A DNA stretch of 64,000 bases from GCA-002733465 sp965230525 (GCA_965230525.1 OZ246008.1:2790001-2854000), one strand, 5' to 3'; positions 1 through 9,165 are shown, numbered from the stretch's first letter. A program made the numbers and translations. Notes: generated by a model not told the origin, from the letters alone.

Positions 1-2
1 CC

Positions 3-1820
3 CAAGATGCAACTTCCGCAGTGGTACATCTCAAAGATATAACTCAAAACATGCCCGAGGAAGTGACCAACAATACTTTAATATTTAATACCATTATGGA
101 CGATGCTGATGGCAACCTTTGGATTGGGACAACTGCTGGTTTGATCTATCATAATGTCGAAGAAGACAAGTACATGCACTTTACTTATGATCAAGATAAT
201 CCGCAAAGCATATCGAGTAACGATGTGTCAGTAATTTATCAAGATAGCAACGGATTTATCTGGATTGGTACCGGAGATGGTTTAAATCGTGTCGTCCGTT
301 CAGAGTTAGACAAAGAAATATTTTATTTTGAACGAATTACCACTTATGAGGGGCTTCCTAATAATACCATTTACGGCATTATAGAAGACGATCGTCGCCA
401 GCTTTGGATCAGTACCAACTTAGGCTTAGTTAAATATGCCAACGGTGCGATCTCAAGTGATACTTTTCGTCGTGCTGACGGGCTATCATCCGATGAATTC
501 AGTTATACATCTTACCTCTCCGATGGTGAAGGTCGTCTCTATTTTGGCAGTATGAATGGGGTAACTATCATCAATGATTTTGCCGAACAAAAACGTTCTT
601 CAAATAGTCGATTGGTATTTACTCATCTGCGTGTCGGAGAACGCGAGCTTGATTTATATCAACTGAACAATACTGCAGCACCCAAAATTACCCAAAGAAG
701 TGATGAGGCTGCTATTGACCTATCCGTAGCCAATATGAACTTTGGCGCGCTCGGCACACAACGTTATCGATACCGAATTCTGGGCTTAGATAAAAACTGG
801 AATTATCTTGGCACTCAACGAAATATTTTTGTCGCTGGACTGCCGGAAGGAAACTACACCATCGAAATTCAAACTCAAGTTTCAGGAACCCCTTGGTCGA
901 GTGAAGGTAAACTCCTAGAAGTGAAAGTAGAAACTGATTTTTGGAGTAGTTCACAAGCAAATTATTTGATTGGATTTGTATTGCTTGCCATCTTTGCGGT
1001 GTTGTTGTTGTTGGTATCGAGATATTACAAAAACCTATTATCTCGCTCGCAAAAACGTAACACTTTAGAGGCTCTCAGGGTTAGAGAGCTAAGAGTTGAT
1101 AATGACTCGTTAAAGGGAGAGCTGGCTAAAAAAGCAGAAGACATACAAACCTTAAGTCGAAAAGTTCAAGTTGGTGAACAAAAACTTGATGTTGAGAAAT
1201 ACAGAGATGTTGCCACTGGGTTTTATCGACTAAATTATTTTTATCGGTTAGAAGGTGATGACTTTTTAGAAGAATCTGCCGACCGAGGAAAAGGATTCGA
1301 CAGTTATAAGTCGATTGGTGTTTTGGAGTTAAGAGAATATGCTGCCATCTTTCAACGACAGGGGCCGCTCGCTGTCTCCGAGTTTGTCTCTCAGCTTTCT
1401 ATTATTATCAGACAAAATTTAAAGTCAGGTGTTCAAATATTCCAAATTCAAAGTGGCATCTATCTAATCTTAGGTTGTGATATTGATTACCCAAAATTTG
1501 AAGATGAACTTCTAAATTTAGGTAATATCATTCGGCGCAGTGAAGTAAATGTCGCCAATGGTATTTCTGAAAGTACAGATATATCCCAAACTTTTATGAA
1601 CCTTAAGATGGTAACGGTCAACAGCAAACGTCAACTTGATGTCGTGATCGACTTGTTGATCCAATTGCATCAACAGCTCAATTTGGAATCGGCCACTGTG
1701 GCTCAACGTCAACGAATCATTTTAAAAGATTCAGTTAACCCAAAAGAATTAAGTAAGACCAATTGGCGATTAGAAGAATTATTAGAACAAGAAATTATTG
1801 AAATTAATGGGTTACCCTAA
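3..1820 (+). CDS. Two-component-regulator-propeller sensor with degenerate GGDEF domain (5' end missing)
   Basis: The reading frame is open to the left edge, so the N-terminus lies outside the window; the GTG at 21 is only an internal candidate start. What remains shows about four propeller blades of the Reg_prop type (repeated DxxGxxWIGT-like motifs at roughly residues 28-180 counted from position 21), a Y_Y_Y immunoglobulin-like domain (about 230-305), one transmembrane helix (about 313-335), a coiled coil (about 345-385) and a C-terminal domain laid out like GGDEF (TGFYRLNYF corresponds to TGLxNRRYF). Where the GGDEF signature should stand, near residue 474, the sequence reads QSGIY, so diguanylate cyclase activity is almost certainly lost. 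It is probably a periplasmic carbohydrate sensor that signals through a protein interaction. The domain assignment is by eye. Confidence 0.75.
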   Translation, partial: QDATSAVVHLKDITQNMPEEVTNNTLIFNTIMDDADGNLWIGTTAGLIYHNVEEDKYMHFTYDQDNPQSISSNDVSVIYQDSNGFIWIGTGDGLNRVVRSELDKEIFYFERITTYEGLPNNTIYGIIEDDRRQLWISTNLGLVKYANGAISSDTFRRADGLSSDEFSYTSYLSDGEGRLYFGSMNGVTIINDFAEQKRSSNSRLVFTHLRVGERELDLYQLNNTAAPKITQRSDEAAIDLSVANMNFGALGTQRYRYRILGLDKNWNYLGTQRNIFVAGLPEGNYTIEIQTQVSGTPWSSEGKLLEVKVETDFWSSSQANYLIGFVLLAIFAVLLLLVSRYYKNLLSRSQKRNTLEALRVRELRVDNDSLKGELAKKAEDIQTLSRKVQVGEQKLDVEKYRDVATGFYRLNYFYRLEGDDFLEESADRGKGFDSYKSIGVLELREYAAIFQRQGPLAVSEFVSQLSIIIRQNLKSGVQIFQIQSGIYLILGCDIDYPKFEDELLNLGNIIRRSEVNVANGISESTDISQTFMNLKMVTVNSKRQLDVVIDLLIQLHQQLNLESATVAQRQRIILKDSVNPKELSKTNWRLEELLEQEIIEINGLP

Positions 1821-1914
1821 AAGCATGTAGAATCCATTATGCCCTTTGAAAGAATCTGGGTGACAGCAAGCTTTCAGAGTCAATGACAGCAGCTATTTAG
1901 TAGAGGAATTAAGT

Positions 1915-3696
1915 GTGAAAATTCAACAAGCCAGCAACAAATCGTCGAACATGCGGTGTGCTATAAAAATTGCTGTAAGTCTGTTTGCAAGCCTACTCAT
2001 TTCTTTTTCTGCGCACTCTGAAAGCAAACGTGCTCCAATACTTAACTTCAACGACAGAATTTTTCCTGAGGTTGCTACCAAAGGAATGGTTGCCACCCAA
2101 GAAGCCAGAGCAACGAAAGTGGGCGTTGATATTTTAGCTCAGGGTGGTAATGCGGTGGATGCCGCTGTCGCTGTTGGTTTTGCACTCGCTGTGACTTTGC
2201 CCAGAGCCGGCAATCTCGGCGGCGGGGGCTTTATGATGATCTATGATCAACAATCCAACCAAGTCCGCTCACTTGACTATCGCGAAAAGGCTCCAAAAGC
2301 GGCCTACGCCGATATGTTCTTAGACAAGTCACTCAATGTGGACAAAAACAAAGCACGTTACTCCGTGTTTTCTGCGGGCGTACCGGGGACTGTTGCCGGC
2401 ATGCTAGAAGCTCATAAAAAATACGGTAAATTACCGCTAAAAACCTTAATTGCACCGGCAATTAAATTAGCTCAAAACCTACCAATGAGCTTTGCCATGG
2501 CTGAGTCGCTCAATCGTAAGAAGAAATACCTTTCTCGCTCTAAAGAATCTATTCGTAACTACTATAAAGCAGATGGAAGCGAGTGGACGATCTACGATAC
2601 TTTGAAACAAGAAAACCTTGCCAAGGTGATGCAAGCAATCGCCGATACTAATGGAGAATCTTTTTATCAGGGAGAAACAGCTGAAAAATTAGTTAGTTTT
2701 ATTCAATCCAAAGGCGGTTTGATGACCTTAGAGGATTTAAAGTCATATCAACCCGTTTGGCGCGAACCTTTGTCAGCGACTTTTGGTGACGCGACCATTT
2801 ATTCGATGCCTCCACCGAGTTCTGGCGGCATCCATTTAGTACAGTTGCTTAACGTCATTCAACAGTTTCCAATCAAAAAAGCGGGCCCAAATAGCGAATA
2901 CTCAGTGCACATGATGACCGAAGCGATGAAGTTTGCCTATGCCGATAGAAGTAAGTATTTGGGAGACCCTGATTTCGTCACTATTCCGGTCGAAAAATTA
3001 ACATCCACAGACTATGCAAAAAAGATTGCCGGTAAAATTTCGTTTGAACGAGTTTTAAAATCAAAAGATGTGTTGCCAGGAATGTACATGAGTCATGAGA
3101 GTCCTCAAACGACTCATTACTCAGTTGTCGACAAAGATGGCAATATGGTTTCTAACACATACACTTTAAATTTTAGTTTTGGCTCTGGCATCACCGTGCC
3201 GGAAACTGGTATTTTGCTGAACAATGAAATGGATGATTTCTCGGCGAAAGCGGGTGTTCCAAATGGCTACGGTCTGCTCGGTGGAGAAGCCAATTCTATT
3301 CAACCCGAGAAGCGACCGCTCAGCTCTATGACACCGGTTTTGGTATTAAACAAGGGGCAGCCCTGGCTAGCCACAGGAAGCCCTGGCGGAAGTCGTATTA
3401 TCACTATCGTTTATAATTTTCTGCTCAATCGCATGGTACATGATATGAATATCGCGAGTGCGACATTAACTCCTAGAATTCATCATCAATGGTATCCAGA
3501 ATTGCTTATGCTCGAAAAAGGCTTTCCGGTTGATACGGCAGAGCGACTTAAGCAAAAAGGACATAATATTCGCTTCTTTAATTCTTGGGGGAGTGTGCAG
3601 AGTATCGAAGTGGGCCAAGGTGTGTTCTTTGGATTTGCTGATACGCGCCGTCCAGGAGCAAAAGCCGAAGGTGTTAATGTTTTAAACGGCGAGTAA
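1915..3696 (+). CDS. ggt: Gamma-glutamyltransferase (glutathione hydrolase) precursor
   Basis: Periplasmic enzyme that cleaves or transfers the gamma-glutamyl group of glutathione and related peptides. The 593-residue product aligns by memory along its length with E. coli Ggt. Autoprocessing should occur between Q398 and T399 in the QTTHYSVVDKDGN segment, making T399 the N-terminal nucleophile of the small subunit. The downstream LLNNEMDDFS, RPLSSM and GSPGGSRI (oxyanion and substrate pocket) motifs are all present. A GTG start at 1915 has a GAGGAA ribosome site just upstream; the alternative is the Met at residue 13, which begins a cleaner signal peptide ending near FSAHS. It stands alone on this strand, 94 bases after the sensor gene. 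Confidence 0.95.
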   Translation: MKIQQASNKSSNMRCAIKIAVSLFASLLISFSAHSESKRAPILNFNDRIFPEVATKGMVATQEARATKVGVDILAQGGNAVDAAVAVGFALAVTLPRAGNLGGGGFMMIYDQQSNQVRSLDYREKAPKAAYADMFLDKSLNVDKNKARYSVFSAGVPGTVAGMLEAHKKYGKLPLKTLIAPAIKLAQNLPMSFAMAESLNRKKKYLSRSKESIRNYYKADGSEWTIYDTLKQENLAKVMQAIADTNGESFYQGETAEKLVSFIQSKGGLMTLEDLKSYQPVWREPLSATFGDATIYSMPPPSSGGIHLVQLLNVIQQFPIKKAGPNSEYSVHMMTEAMKFAYADRSKYLGDPDFVTIPVEKLTSTDYAKKIAGKISFERVLKSKDVLPGMYMSHESPQTTHYSVVDKDGNMVSNTYTLNFSFGSGITVPETGILLNNEMDDFSAKAGVPNGYGLLGGEANSIQPEKRPLSSMTPVLVLNKGQPWLATGSPGGSRIITIVYNFLLNRMVHDMNIASATLTPRIHHQWYPELLMLEKGFPVDTAERLKQKGHNIRFFNSWGSVQSIEVGQGVFFGFADTRRPGAKAEGVNVLNGE

Positions 3697-4033
3697 TAAC
3701 GACACTTGTAATGCTAAGTGATATCGACTTTAGCTTGTGCCAAAGCTTAGTTTGTACCTACGCAATATTATTCATTGGCGATAACAGCAGTATTAAATGA
3801 ATTGCTTTGTGCAGGGCGAGCTAATAATCTCAATCGACTCACTCATTGACATTTAGGAACCAATCTAACAAACTAATGGCATGAATATGAATTTTTTAAC
3901 ACCAATGAGCCGAATTATCATCATTCCTTAGGGATGGTGGGATGGTTGCTGTAAAACGAATTAGCAAAACCCGCCCTAGAGGCGGGTTTTTTGTTTCCTC
4001 CTCTGGGTAATCAATTAACATAGAGGAAATTGT
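3697..4033 (+). other. Intergenic region, possible small RNA ending in a terminator
   Basis: 337 bases without a supported ORF. A TTGACA hexamer sits at 3845-3850 with only a poor -10 candidate (TAACAA, short spacing). Further on are GGA-containing stretches (AGGGATGG and TGGGATGG, about 3929-3948), then a strong rho-independent terminator at 3966-3993. A transcript of roughly 110-120 nt between these marks is possible but unproven. Confidence 0.3.
3966..3993 (+). terminator. Rho-independent terminator
   Basis: AAACCCGCC, loop CTAGA, GGCGGGTTT, followed by a run of T. Perfect GC-rich stem with a U-tail on the plus strand. It ends whatever is transcribed between ggt and the P-loop gene. Confidence 0.9.
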
Positions 4034-4546
4034 ATGAAAAAAATTGCTGTGTTTGGCAAGCCCGCAAGTGGAAAGTCTACCCTGAGTAAAAAGCTTTCTA
4101 AAGCGAGGGGGATTCCACTGTATCCACTTGATTCAATTTTGTATAAGCCAAATGGTGAGGAAATCGACCGAGAGTGCTACGAAGCACGACACCAGGATAT
4201 CATTTCGTCACAACAATGGATCATTGAAGGGTTTGGGCCGCTTAACTCAATGAGCTCGTTCAACAACCGCATAAATGCGGCAGACACTCTTGTTTACATT
4301 GATCTACCATACTCCGTTACCTATTGGTTAGTGATAAAGCGGCTGATTAAAGGCTTATTCAAAACCCCCGAAGGTTGGCCGAAAGGTAGTTCAGTTATTA
4401 AGGGCACCCTGCAAACTTTCAAGATCCTAAAAATCAGTCCCAAATTTTGGAATGATGAATTTTTGCAAAATTTGAAACTTAATTCTGATGGTAAAAAGCT
4501 TTATGTTATTCGTTCGATTGCTGAGTTAAATCGATTTGTAGAATAA
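4034..4546 (+). CDS. P-loop nucleotide kinase-like protein (adenylate-kinase/FlaR-type)
   Basis: Cytoplasmic protein of 170 residues with an N-terminal Walker A motif (GKPASGKST, residues 8-16) right after the first beta strand, then a conserved LYPLDS segment and a WIIEG segment. This is the layout of the small P-loop proteins annotated as adenylate kinase-like or DNA topology modulation protein FlaR. The ATG at 4034 has a strong AGAGGAAA ribosome site. It sits after a terminator and before a convergent gene, so it is probably monocistronic. Substrate is unknown; a small-molecule kinase role is family inference only. Confidence 0.75.
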   Translation: MKKIAVFGKPASGKSTLSKKLSKARGIPLYPLDSILYKPNGEEIDRECYEARHQDIISSQQWIIEGFGPLNSMSSFNNRINAADTLVYIDLPYSVTYWLVIKRLIKGLFKTPEGWPKGSSVIKGTLQTFKILKISPKFWNDEFLQNLKLNSDGKKLYVIRSIAELNRFVE

Positions 4547-4603
4547 TAGGTATGGATATTGAGATTTTGTAAATTAGTCTTTTATTTGTGTTGTCTAAAA
4601 AAT

Positions 4604-4629
4604 AAAAAGGGCACCCGTTCTGGGTGCCC
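4604..4629 (-). terminator. Rho-independent terminator of the secreted-protein gene
   Basis: Perfect 8-bp stem GGGCACCC / GGGTGCCC with a 5-nt loop. On the minus strand it is followed by a T-run (the A-run at 4604-4608 on plus). It lies 41 bases past the stop codon of the gene ending at 4670. Between them CGTGGTCTTA occurs twice. Confidence 0.85.
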
Positions 4630-4669
4630 ATAAAAAGCTAGCGTGGTCTTAAAATGCGATCACGTGGTC

Positions 4670-5353
4670 TTAATTGTCAACATCTTCCTCAACGCGATCA
4701 ATCACAATAAACTCGCTTTTTACTTCCATATGCTTTTCTTTGTCGCCCATTTTAATCACTTTGACTCGTGTGTTTTTACCGTCTTCAGTAACCCAAGTAT
4801 TTACATCTGAATCACTGTCGGCGCTGAACTGAAATTCATGTGTACCATCCTTGTTGTCAAAGCTAAAGAAACGCATTTCATGAGCTTTAGTGAAATGAAT
4901 TTCTTTATCGACGCCTGCCGCGGCAAAGCCATCTTTAATAATCGCAATCTGCTCATCGGTTAAGTCGCCAATTACCTGAATCGCGTTACTGTGACTTGCA
5001 TGCAATGGCATCACCTGTTTCATAATATTGGCGGACATTTCGCTACCGGCGTTGGGCAGGTCGATTTGTTCGCCGTCAATCGTGACAGTGTAGCCATTTT
5101 CATTTCTCGAAACATCAATGGTGCTTCCAGATTCGGTGACTATATTTTTGCTTTCACCAATAGCTAATTCAGGGAGATTAAATACTTCCGCATTTCCATT
5201 GACATCAATGTCAACTTTGGTATCAGCATCATGTAATTTGTGAATTTGCACCGTGACGTTTTTTTCTTTAATTTCGTCAGCGCCAATGGTCAGAGTGGCA
5301 AATGCTAAACAACCTAAAATGACAGCTGTTAAAGTCGAATGTATTTTTTTCAT
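4670..5353 (-). CDS. Secreted protein of unknown function, predicted sigma-54 dependent
   Basis: A 227-residue product with a clear Sec signal peptide (KK start, hydrophobic core about residues 7-24, cleavage near IGA-DE). The mature part is acidic, rich in beta-type alternation and in Asp/Glu/Lys; it has no cysteines and no motif I recognise. The region around 85-120 is amphipathic and the C-terminus ends in EEDVDN. It follows the sigma-54 response regulator gene on the same strand and is preceded by a TTGGCACG-N4-TTGTA promoter and an AGAGGAA ribosome site. By analogy with systems such as ZraSR/ZraP it may be the target or a feedback partner of that two-component system. I cannot assign a function. 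Confidence 0.8.
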   Translation of the reverse strand: MKKIHSTLTAVILGCLAFATLTIGADEIKEKNVTVQIHKLHDADTKVDIDVNGNAEVFNLPELAIGESKNIVTESGSTIDVSRNENGYTVTIDGEQIDLPNAGSEMSANIMKQVMPLHASHSNAIQVIGDLTDEQIAIIKDGFAAAGVDKEIHFTKAHEMRFFSFDNKDGTHEFQFSADSDSDVNTWVTEDGKNTRVKVIKMGDKEKHMEVKSEFIVIDRVEEDVDN

Positions 5354-5401
5354 GTTAGTTCCTCTTTGTATTAACCAAAATTGATTGTTCAGTGTTACTA
5401 A

Positions 5402-5418
5402 TACAATTGTCGTGCCAA
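5402..5418 (-). promoter_or_regulatory. Sigma-54 (-24/-12) promoter
   Basis: Minus strand reads TTGGCACG, four bases, TTGTA, against the consensus YTGGCACG-N4-TTGCW: one mismatch (GT for GC in the -12 element). It would start transcription near 5390, about 37 bases before the ATG of the secreted-protein gene. The gene next upstream encodes a sigma-54 activator. Confidence 0.75.
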
Positions 5419-5543
5419 TTATTGTTATCTGTTACACAAGCCCGTTTTAAGCCAAGTGATGGACTGGTTAAACGATTGTTTCCAACAAAAAAATCCTTAT
5501 TTGGGGATATCATTACCGAAATAGGGACATCGAACTTTCCTAA

Positions 5544-5561
5544 GCTGGTTTACAAACCAGC
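5544..5561. promoter_or_regulatory. Palindrome, candidate activator-binding site
   Basis: GCTGGTTT-AC-AAACCAGC, 8-bp arms. It lies between the response regulator stop codon and the sigma-54 promoter, about 140 bases upstream of the -12 element, a usual distance for an NtrC-type enhancer. A weaker related half-site (CTGGTTAAAC) occurs near 5464. The alternative, a terminator of the regulator gene, is less likely because no T-run follows on the minus strand. Confidence 0.45.
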
Positions 5562-5583
5562 GACTCAGCTTAACTGTTTCCTG

Positions 5584-6933
5584 CTAAAGCTTGTATTTAT
5601 CGAGTCGATAAAGGAAAGCTTTGTATCCAAGGCCGAGCAATTTTGCAGCCTGCGTTCGATTATTATTACAGTGGCTTAAAGCTTGCGCTAAACATTCTTT
5701 TTCATGAGCTTCCCACTCAATGCCTTGCTCTGGCAGTAAGAATTGTTGTGGGATGTTTTTGCTGGTTAACTCCAGTTCTTCTACATCCTCTAAGGTGATC
5801 AATTCACCTACCGACAATAAAACCAAGCGCTCGATACTGTTTCTAAGTTGTCTAACATTGCCGGGCCAAGAATAATTAAGTAAGGCTTTCATTGCTGACT
5901 TAGCGATGCTCTTCTCTTCGCAGCCGTGTTGTCGACTAAAATAATTTAGGAAATGGGTAATCAGTAATGGTATGTCTTCTTGTCGCTGTCTAAGCGGGGG
6001 AATGGATACAGGAATAACATTCAATCGATAGTACAAGTCTTCGCGAAAATTGCCTGTTTCAACTTCATTCAACAGCTCTCGATTAGTTGCGGAAACAACT
6101 CGAACATCAAGCTCAATTTCTTGGTTAGAGCCAACCCGTGTGATTGTTCCTTCTTGTAAAAAACGCAATAACTTACTTTGAAGAACGGCTGGTAGTTCGC
6201 CAATTTCATCTAAAAATATGGTGCCGCCATTGGCGGCTTCGAACTTACCTATACGAGTTTTATTGGCTCCGGTGTAAGCGCCTTTTTCGGCACCGAATAA
6301 TTCTGCTTCCGCTAAACTCTCGGGAATTGCTGCACAATTTACCGCTAGAAAAGTCGCATCTTTTCTATGTGAAAGTTGGTGAATTGCACGAGCAGCAAGT
6401 TCTTTACCTGTACCGCTTTCTCCGGATATTAATAAGGTCGCATTAGTTGGTGCCGCTTTCTCAATTCTTGCAAAAAGACGATTCATTGCATTGGAACGTC
6501 CAAGCATATCAACCAGTTGAGTGCGTTGCGTATTGTGTAATTTTAGTTGGTTGTTTTCTGATTCTAGGGATTTGGTGTAAATGAGTTTTTTAACGGCAAA
6601 CAACAAAGACTGTTTATCAAATGGTTTTGGAAGATAGTCGTCTGCGCCTGCTCTTATGACTTCAATAGCATGTGAGGCTTCACTGTGCGCAGTAATCATT
6701 ATAAAGCCTATTTCAGGATTGGATTTTACTGCTAGCGCCAACAGCTCTTCACCATTCATTCCAGGCAGCTTCCAGTCAGATATGATGATATCGACCGTTC
6801 GATTGTTCAATATCTCGACGGCTTGTTCAGCATCGGCTACGGCTGTCACACTATAATTTTCAGATGACAATATTGCTTTAATTAATTGTCGTTGATCAGA
6901 TTCATCTTCTACTAATAATATACTATGGCTCAT
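5584..6933 (-). CDS. Sigma-54-dependent response regulator (NtrC family)
   Basis: A 449-residue regulator with the classic three domains: receiver (about 1-120; phosphoacceptor D53 in ISDWKLPG, K103 in LPKPF), AAA+ sigma-54 activation domain (Walker A GESGTGKE at 171-178, GAYTGA loop at 218-223 as a Phe-to-Tyr variant of GAFTGA, Walker B IFLDE about 239-243) and a C-terminal Fis-type helix-turn-helix (about 415-445). The Tyr variant of the loop occurs in functional activators. It lies 3 bases downstream of its histidine kinase on the same strand. The best visible target is the sigma-54 promoter just downstream at 5402-5418. Confidence 0.93.
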   Translation of the reverse strand: MSHSILLVEDESDQRQLIKAILSSENYSVTAVADAEQAVEILNNRTVDIIISDWKLPGMNGEELLALAVKSNPEIGFIMITAHSEASHAIEVIRAGADDYLPKPFDKQSLLFAVKKLIYTKSLESENNQLKLHNTQRTQLVDMLGRSNAMNRLFARIEKAAPTNATLLISGESGTGKELAARAIHQLSHRKDATFLAVNCAAIPESLAEAELFGAEKGAYTGANKTRIGKFEAANGGTIFLDEIGELPAVLQSKLLRFLQEGTITRVGSNQEIELDVRVVSATNRELLNEVETGNFREDLYYRLNVIPVSIPPLRQRQEDIPLLITHFLNYFSRQHGCEEKSIAKSAMKALLNYSWPGNVRQLRNSIERLVLLSVGELITLEDVEELELTSKNIPQQFLLPEQGIEWEAHEKECLAQALSHCNNNRTQAAKLLGLGYKAFLYRLDKYKL

Positions 6934-6936
6934 TGT

Positions 6937-8286
6937 TTAAACTCTATTATGTAAGTGCACAGTGACAGTTGAACCTTGTCGTTTGCGATCAGAATCATTA
7001 TTAATTATTTTCAAGTCGCCATCATATTTTAAAGTAACAATACGATGTGCAAGGTAAAGCCCCATTCCTGCCCCATAGGTTTTGTCGGTATTGTGAGGTG
7101 CGAACAATTTGCTCATTACTTTAGGACTAAACCCATTACCTTGATCAATGATTTTGATTTCAAATCTGGATTGAGCTTTAGCGATATTGATCTCTATAAC
7201 TGGGTTTGTAGCAAGTTTATTATTCCGAACGGCCGCCTCTGTTGCTTCAACTGCATTGGTGATTAGACTAACCAATAAACTCTTTAATTCGGGTTGAATG
7301 GCAGAAATTAAATGGTCTTGTGGGTTGTCTGATTCAAACAGCTTGGTCTTAATAGAAACCTTCGAATTGTTGTCGAGCGAGATTTCTTTTACGCTAGCTT
7401 TTATCAACTTGCCAAGGTCAAGTTCTTCAACTAAATTTTTGTCCGTCGACATAACATCCATTAGCGAACGAACCCATTTGTCAATGCGCTGAACTTGATT
7501 TTTGGCGATGCGATTAAGGTCTTTTTTGTCTGTTGATTCGTCAGCTGTTGCTAGTTGGTCGACGACCAGATTCAGAGTGTTAAGCGGGTTGCGAATGGCG
7601 TGAGCTAACCCACGCGTGATCTCGCTGAGTTCGGCCAATTGAGCTTGCTTTTGAAGCTTTTGGTTTTCAACTTCTAACTGTTCTATTTGCTTTGACATTT
7701 TATTAAACGTATTCAGTGTTTCGGTAAATTCGACACTGGTTAGCTTGGTGTTGACCGGGATTTGAAAGCCAAATTCACCTCTTCCTACGCGTTCCGATGC
7801 TATTTGTAGATCCTTTAATGGATTTGACAATCGCTTGGCGAAATAACCGGCTGCGATTAGCCCAATAAAAATAAATGCAAAGGCACTTAATAGAATTTTG
7901 TTGGACATATTATCTAACGAATCTTCGATTCCAGTTCTCGGGATATCTACCTTGTAAGTTGAGCCGCCTGAGTTAATGGTTAAATAATTATCTTTTTGTC
8001 CATCTCTGAGAGCAATGTTAACTTCGCTATTGATTTGAGTCAGCGTGTTGAGCAGTTCGAGCTGTGCTTGCTCGCTGAGTTTTCCTTGAAAAGCAAATCG
8101 TTTAATTTGCAAATTAGGCTGTCGGAAAACTAAAGTTTCAATGGTTGAACGACTAACTTCAAATGCTGCTTGGCCAATTTTACTGGAAACATCTTGAGTG
8201 AAGCTTTGGATAAGCCAATACTGCAAGAGCAGCAGCAAACTTAAAAGTAGGGCGATAAAACTGAAGGTGATTTTCTTAAATGTCAT
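6937..8286 (-). CDS. Membrane sensor histidine kinase
   Basis: 449 residues. Two transmembrane helices (about 7-27 and 131-149) enclose a roughly 100-residue periplasmic sensor region of no recognised fold. Then come a HAMP linker (about 150-200), a coiled coil, a HisKA domain with phosphoacceptor H229 in the LAHAIRNPLN motif, and an HATPase_c domain with N-box (LITNAVEAT), G1-type DQGNGFSP and G2-type GAGMGLYLAH motifs. It forms a two-gene operon with the NtrC-type regulator (3-base gap). The signal is unknown. The pairing of HisKA kinase, sigma-54 regulator and secreted protein resembles envelope-stress systems, which is inference. Confidence 0.93.
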   Translation of the reverse strand: MTFKKITFSFIALLLSLLLLLQYWLIQSFTQDVSSKIGQAAFEVSRSTIETLVFRQPNLQIKRFAFQGKLSEQAQLELLNTLTQINSEVNIALRDGQKDNYLTINSGGSTYKVDIPRTGIEDSLDNMSNKILLSAFAFIFIGLIAAGYFAKRLSNPLKDLQIASERVGRGEFGFQIPVNTKLTSVEFTETLNTFNKMSKQIEQLEVENQKLQKQAQLAELSEITRGLAHAIRNPLNTLNLVVDQLATADESTDKKDLNRIAKNQVQRIDKWVRSLMDVMSTDKNLVEELDLGKLIKASVKEISLDNNSKVSIKTKLFESDNPQDHLISAIQPELKSLLVSLITNAVEATEAAVRNNKLATNPVIEINIAKAQSRFEIKIIDQGNGFSPKVMSKLFAPHNTDKTYGAGMGLYLAHRIVTLKYDGDLKIINNDSDRKRQGSTVTVHLHNRV

Positions 8287-8379
8287 AGCCTAATCTGCAA
8301 TTAATTATTGGACAACAAGGTCTCGCTAATACTCAAAACCGAGCGCTTGAGAATTAGATTTGCAGATATCATGCCATAA

Positions 8380-9165
8380 TTAAAGAGTGAGATGTAGTGT
8401 GAGCATGGTCAATCCGCCCAGTAGCATTCCGAGAAGCTCCCAGCGGTCCGGAAGCTTAGCGAGTAGCTTTGTTTTCAGGTCATGGTTTGGTTGGTGTTGA
8501 TGAGTATGGCCCTGATGTTGGTGACCGGCATGTTTGAGATCATGGGTTTGGCTAGTATGCAAGCAGCCATCTGGATGAGGTTTGTGCAACACTACGTGTA
8601 GCAAAGAACCAGAGATAAAAGCTTGAAGTGCAACAAAGGCCTGTGATTCGAAATAAACGGCTAATTGCATACTTAAGCTATAGCCACCTGCGGTAGCGAG
8701 TGCCATCATAACTAAAGTCGCTAATGCTTTTCTTTCACCAATTAATGGTTTTAGTATCCACCAAATAGTCAGCCCGACGGGCAGCCGGTGTAAAATGATA
8801 GCGAGGGACAAGTTATCATGGTGTCGAGTTGGATCACTCTTAACCAGTGCTGCACCATCGATACAGGCATGCAAAATTAAGCCAAACACGCCTAACCAAA
8901 TCGTCATTAAATGGGTTTGGTTGGCAGCTCGAGTAAATAGCCTTTCGATAAAGGTGGGGCCTGCGAAACCCAACACGGTTAATACTATTGCCAAGTAACC
9001 AATGGTTTCGAAAGCTTCGGGCAACACTTCAATGAGTAAAGTGGCGGTAATAACGACGAGAATAAAACCACTGACAATACGATCGGTTCGTCTAAGCGGG
9101 CCAAATGTCTGATAAATCAGCGGACCGACACCCAGTGCGAAAATACTCGCGATCAGAGCGATCAT
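8380..9165 (-). CDS. ZIP-family-like divalent metal transporter
   Basis: 261 residues with about eight hydrophobic segments. ZIP-type metal-site motifs are visible: HACIDGAAL (H99, D103) in one helix and ILHRLPVGL (H126) in the next, although the second is shorter than the canonical HEIPEG. A histidine-rich loop (about residues 195-230, many HxH and HQH) precedes the last helix, typical of metal-handling transporters. The start codon overlaps the stop of the upstream dehydrogenase gene (ATGA), so the two are translationally coupled, an unusual functional pairing. Zinc or another divalent metal is the family expectation; direction of transport cannot be told. Confidence 0.7.
   Translation of the reverse strand: MIALIASIFALGVGPLIYQTFGPLRRTDRIVSGFILVVITATLLIEVLPEAFETIGYLAIVLTVLGFAGPTFIERLFTRAANQTHLMTIWLGVFGLILHACIDGAALVKSDPTRHHDNLSLAIILHRLPVGLTIWWILKPLIGERKALATLVMMALATAGGYSLSMQLAVYFESQAFVALQAFISGSLLHVVLHKPHPDGCLHTSQTHDLKHAGHQHQGHTHQHQPNHDLKTKLLAKLPDRWELLGMLLGGLTMLTLHLTL

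Noticed and set aside
5392..5679. 95-codon plus-strand ORF
   Set aside because: Covers the sigma-54 promoter and the end of the response regulator; no ribosome site.
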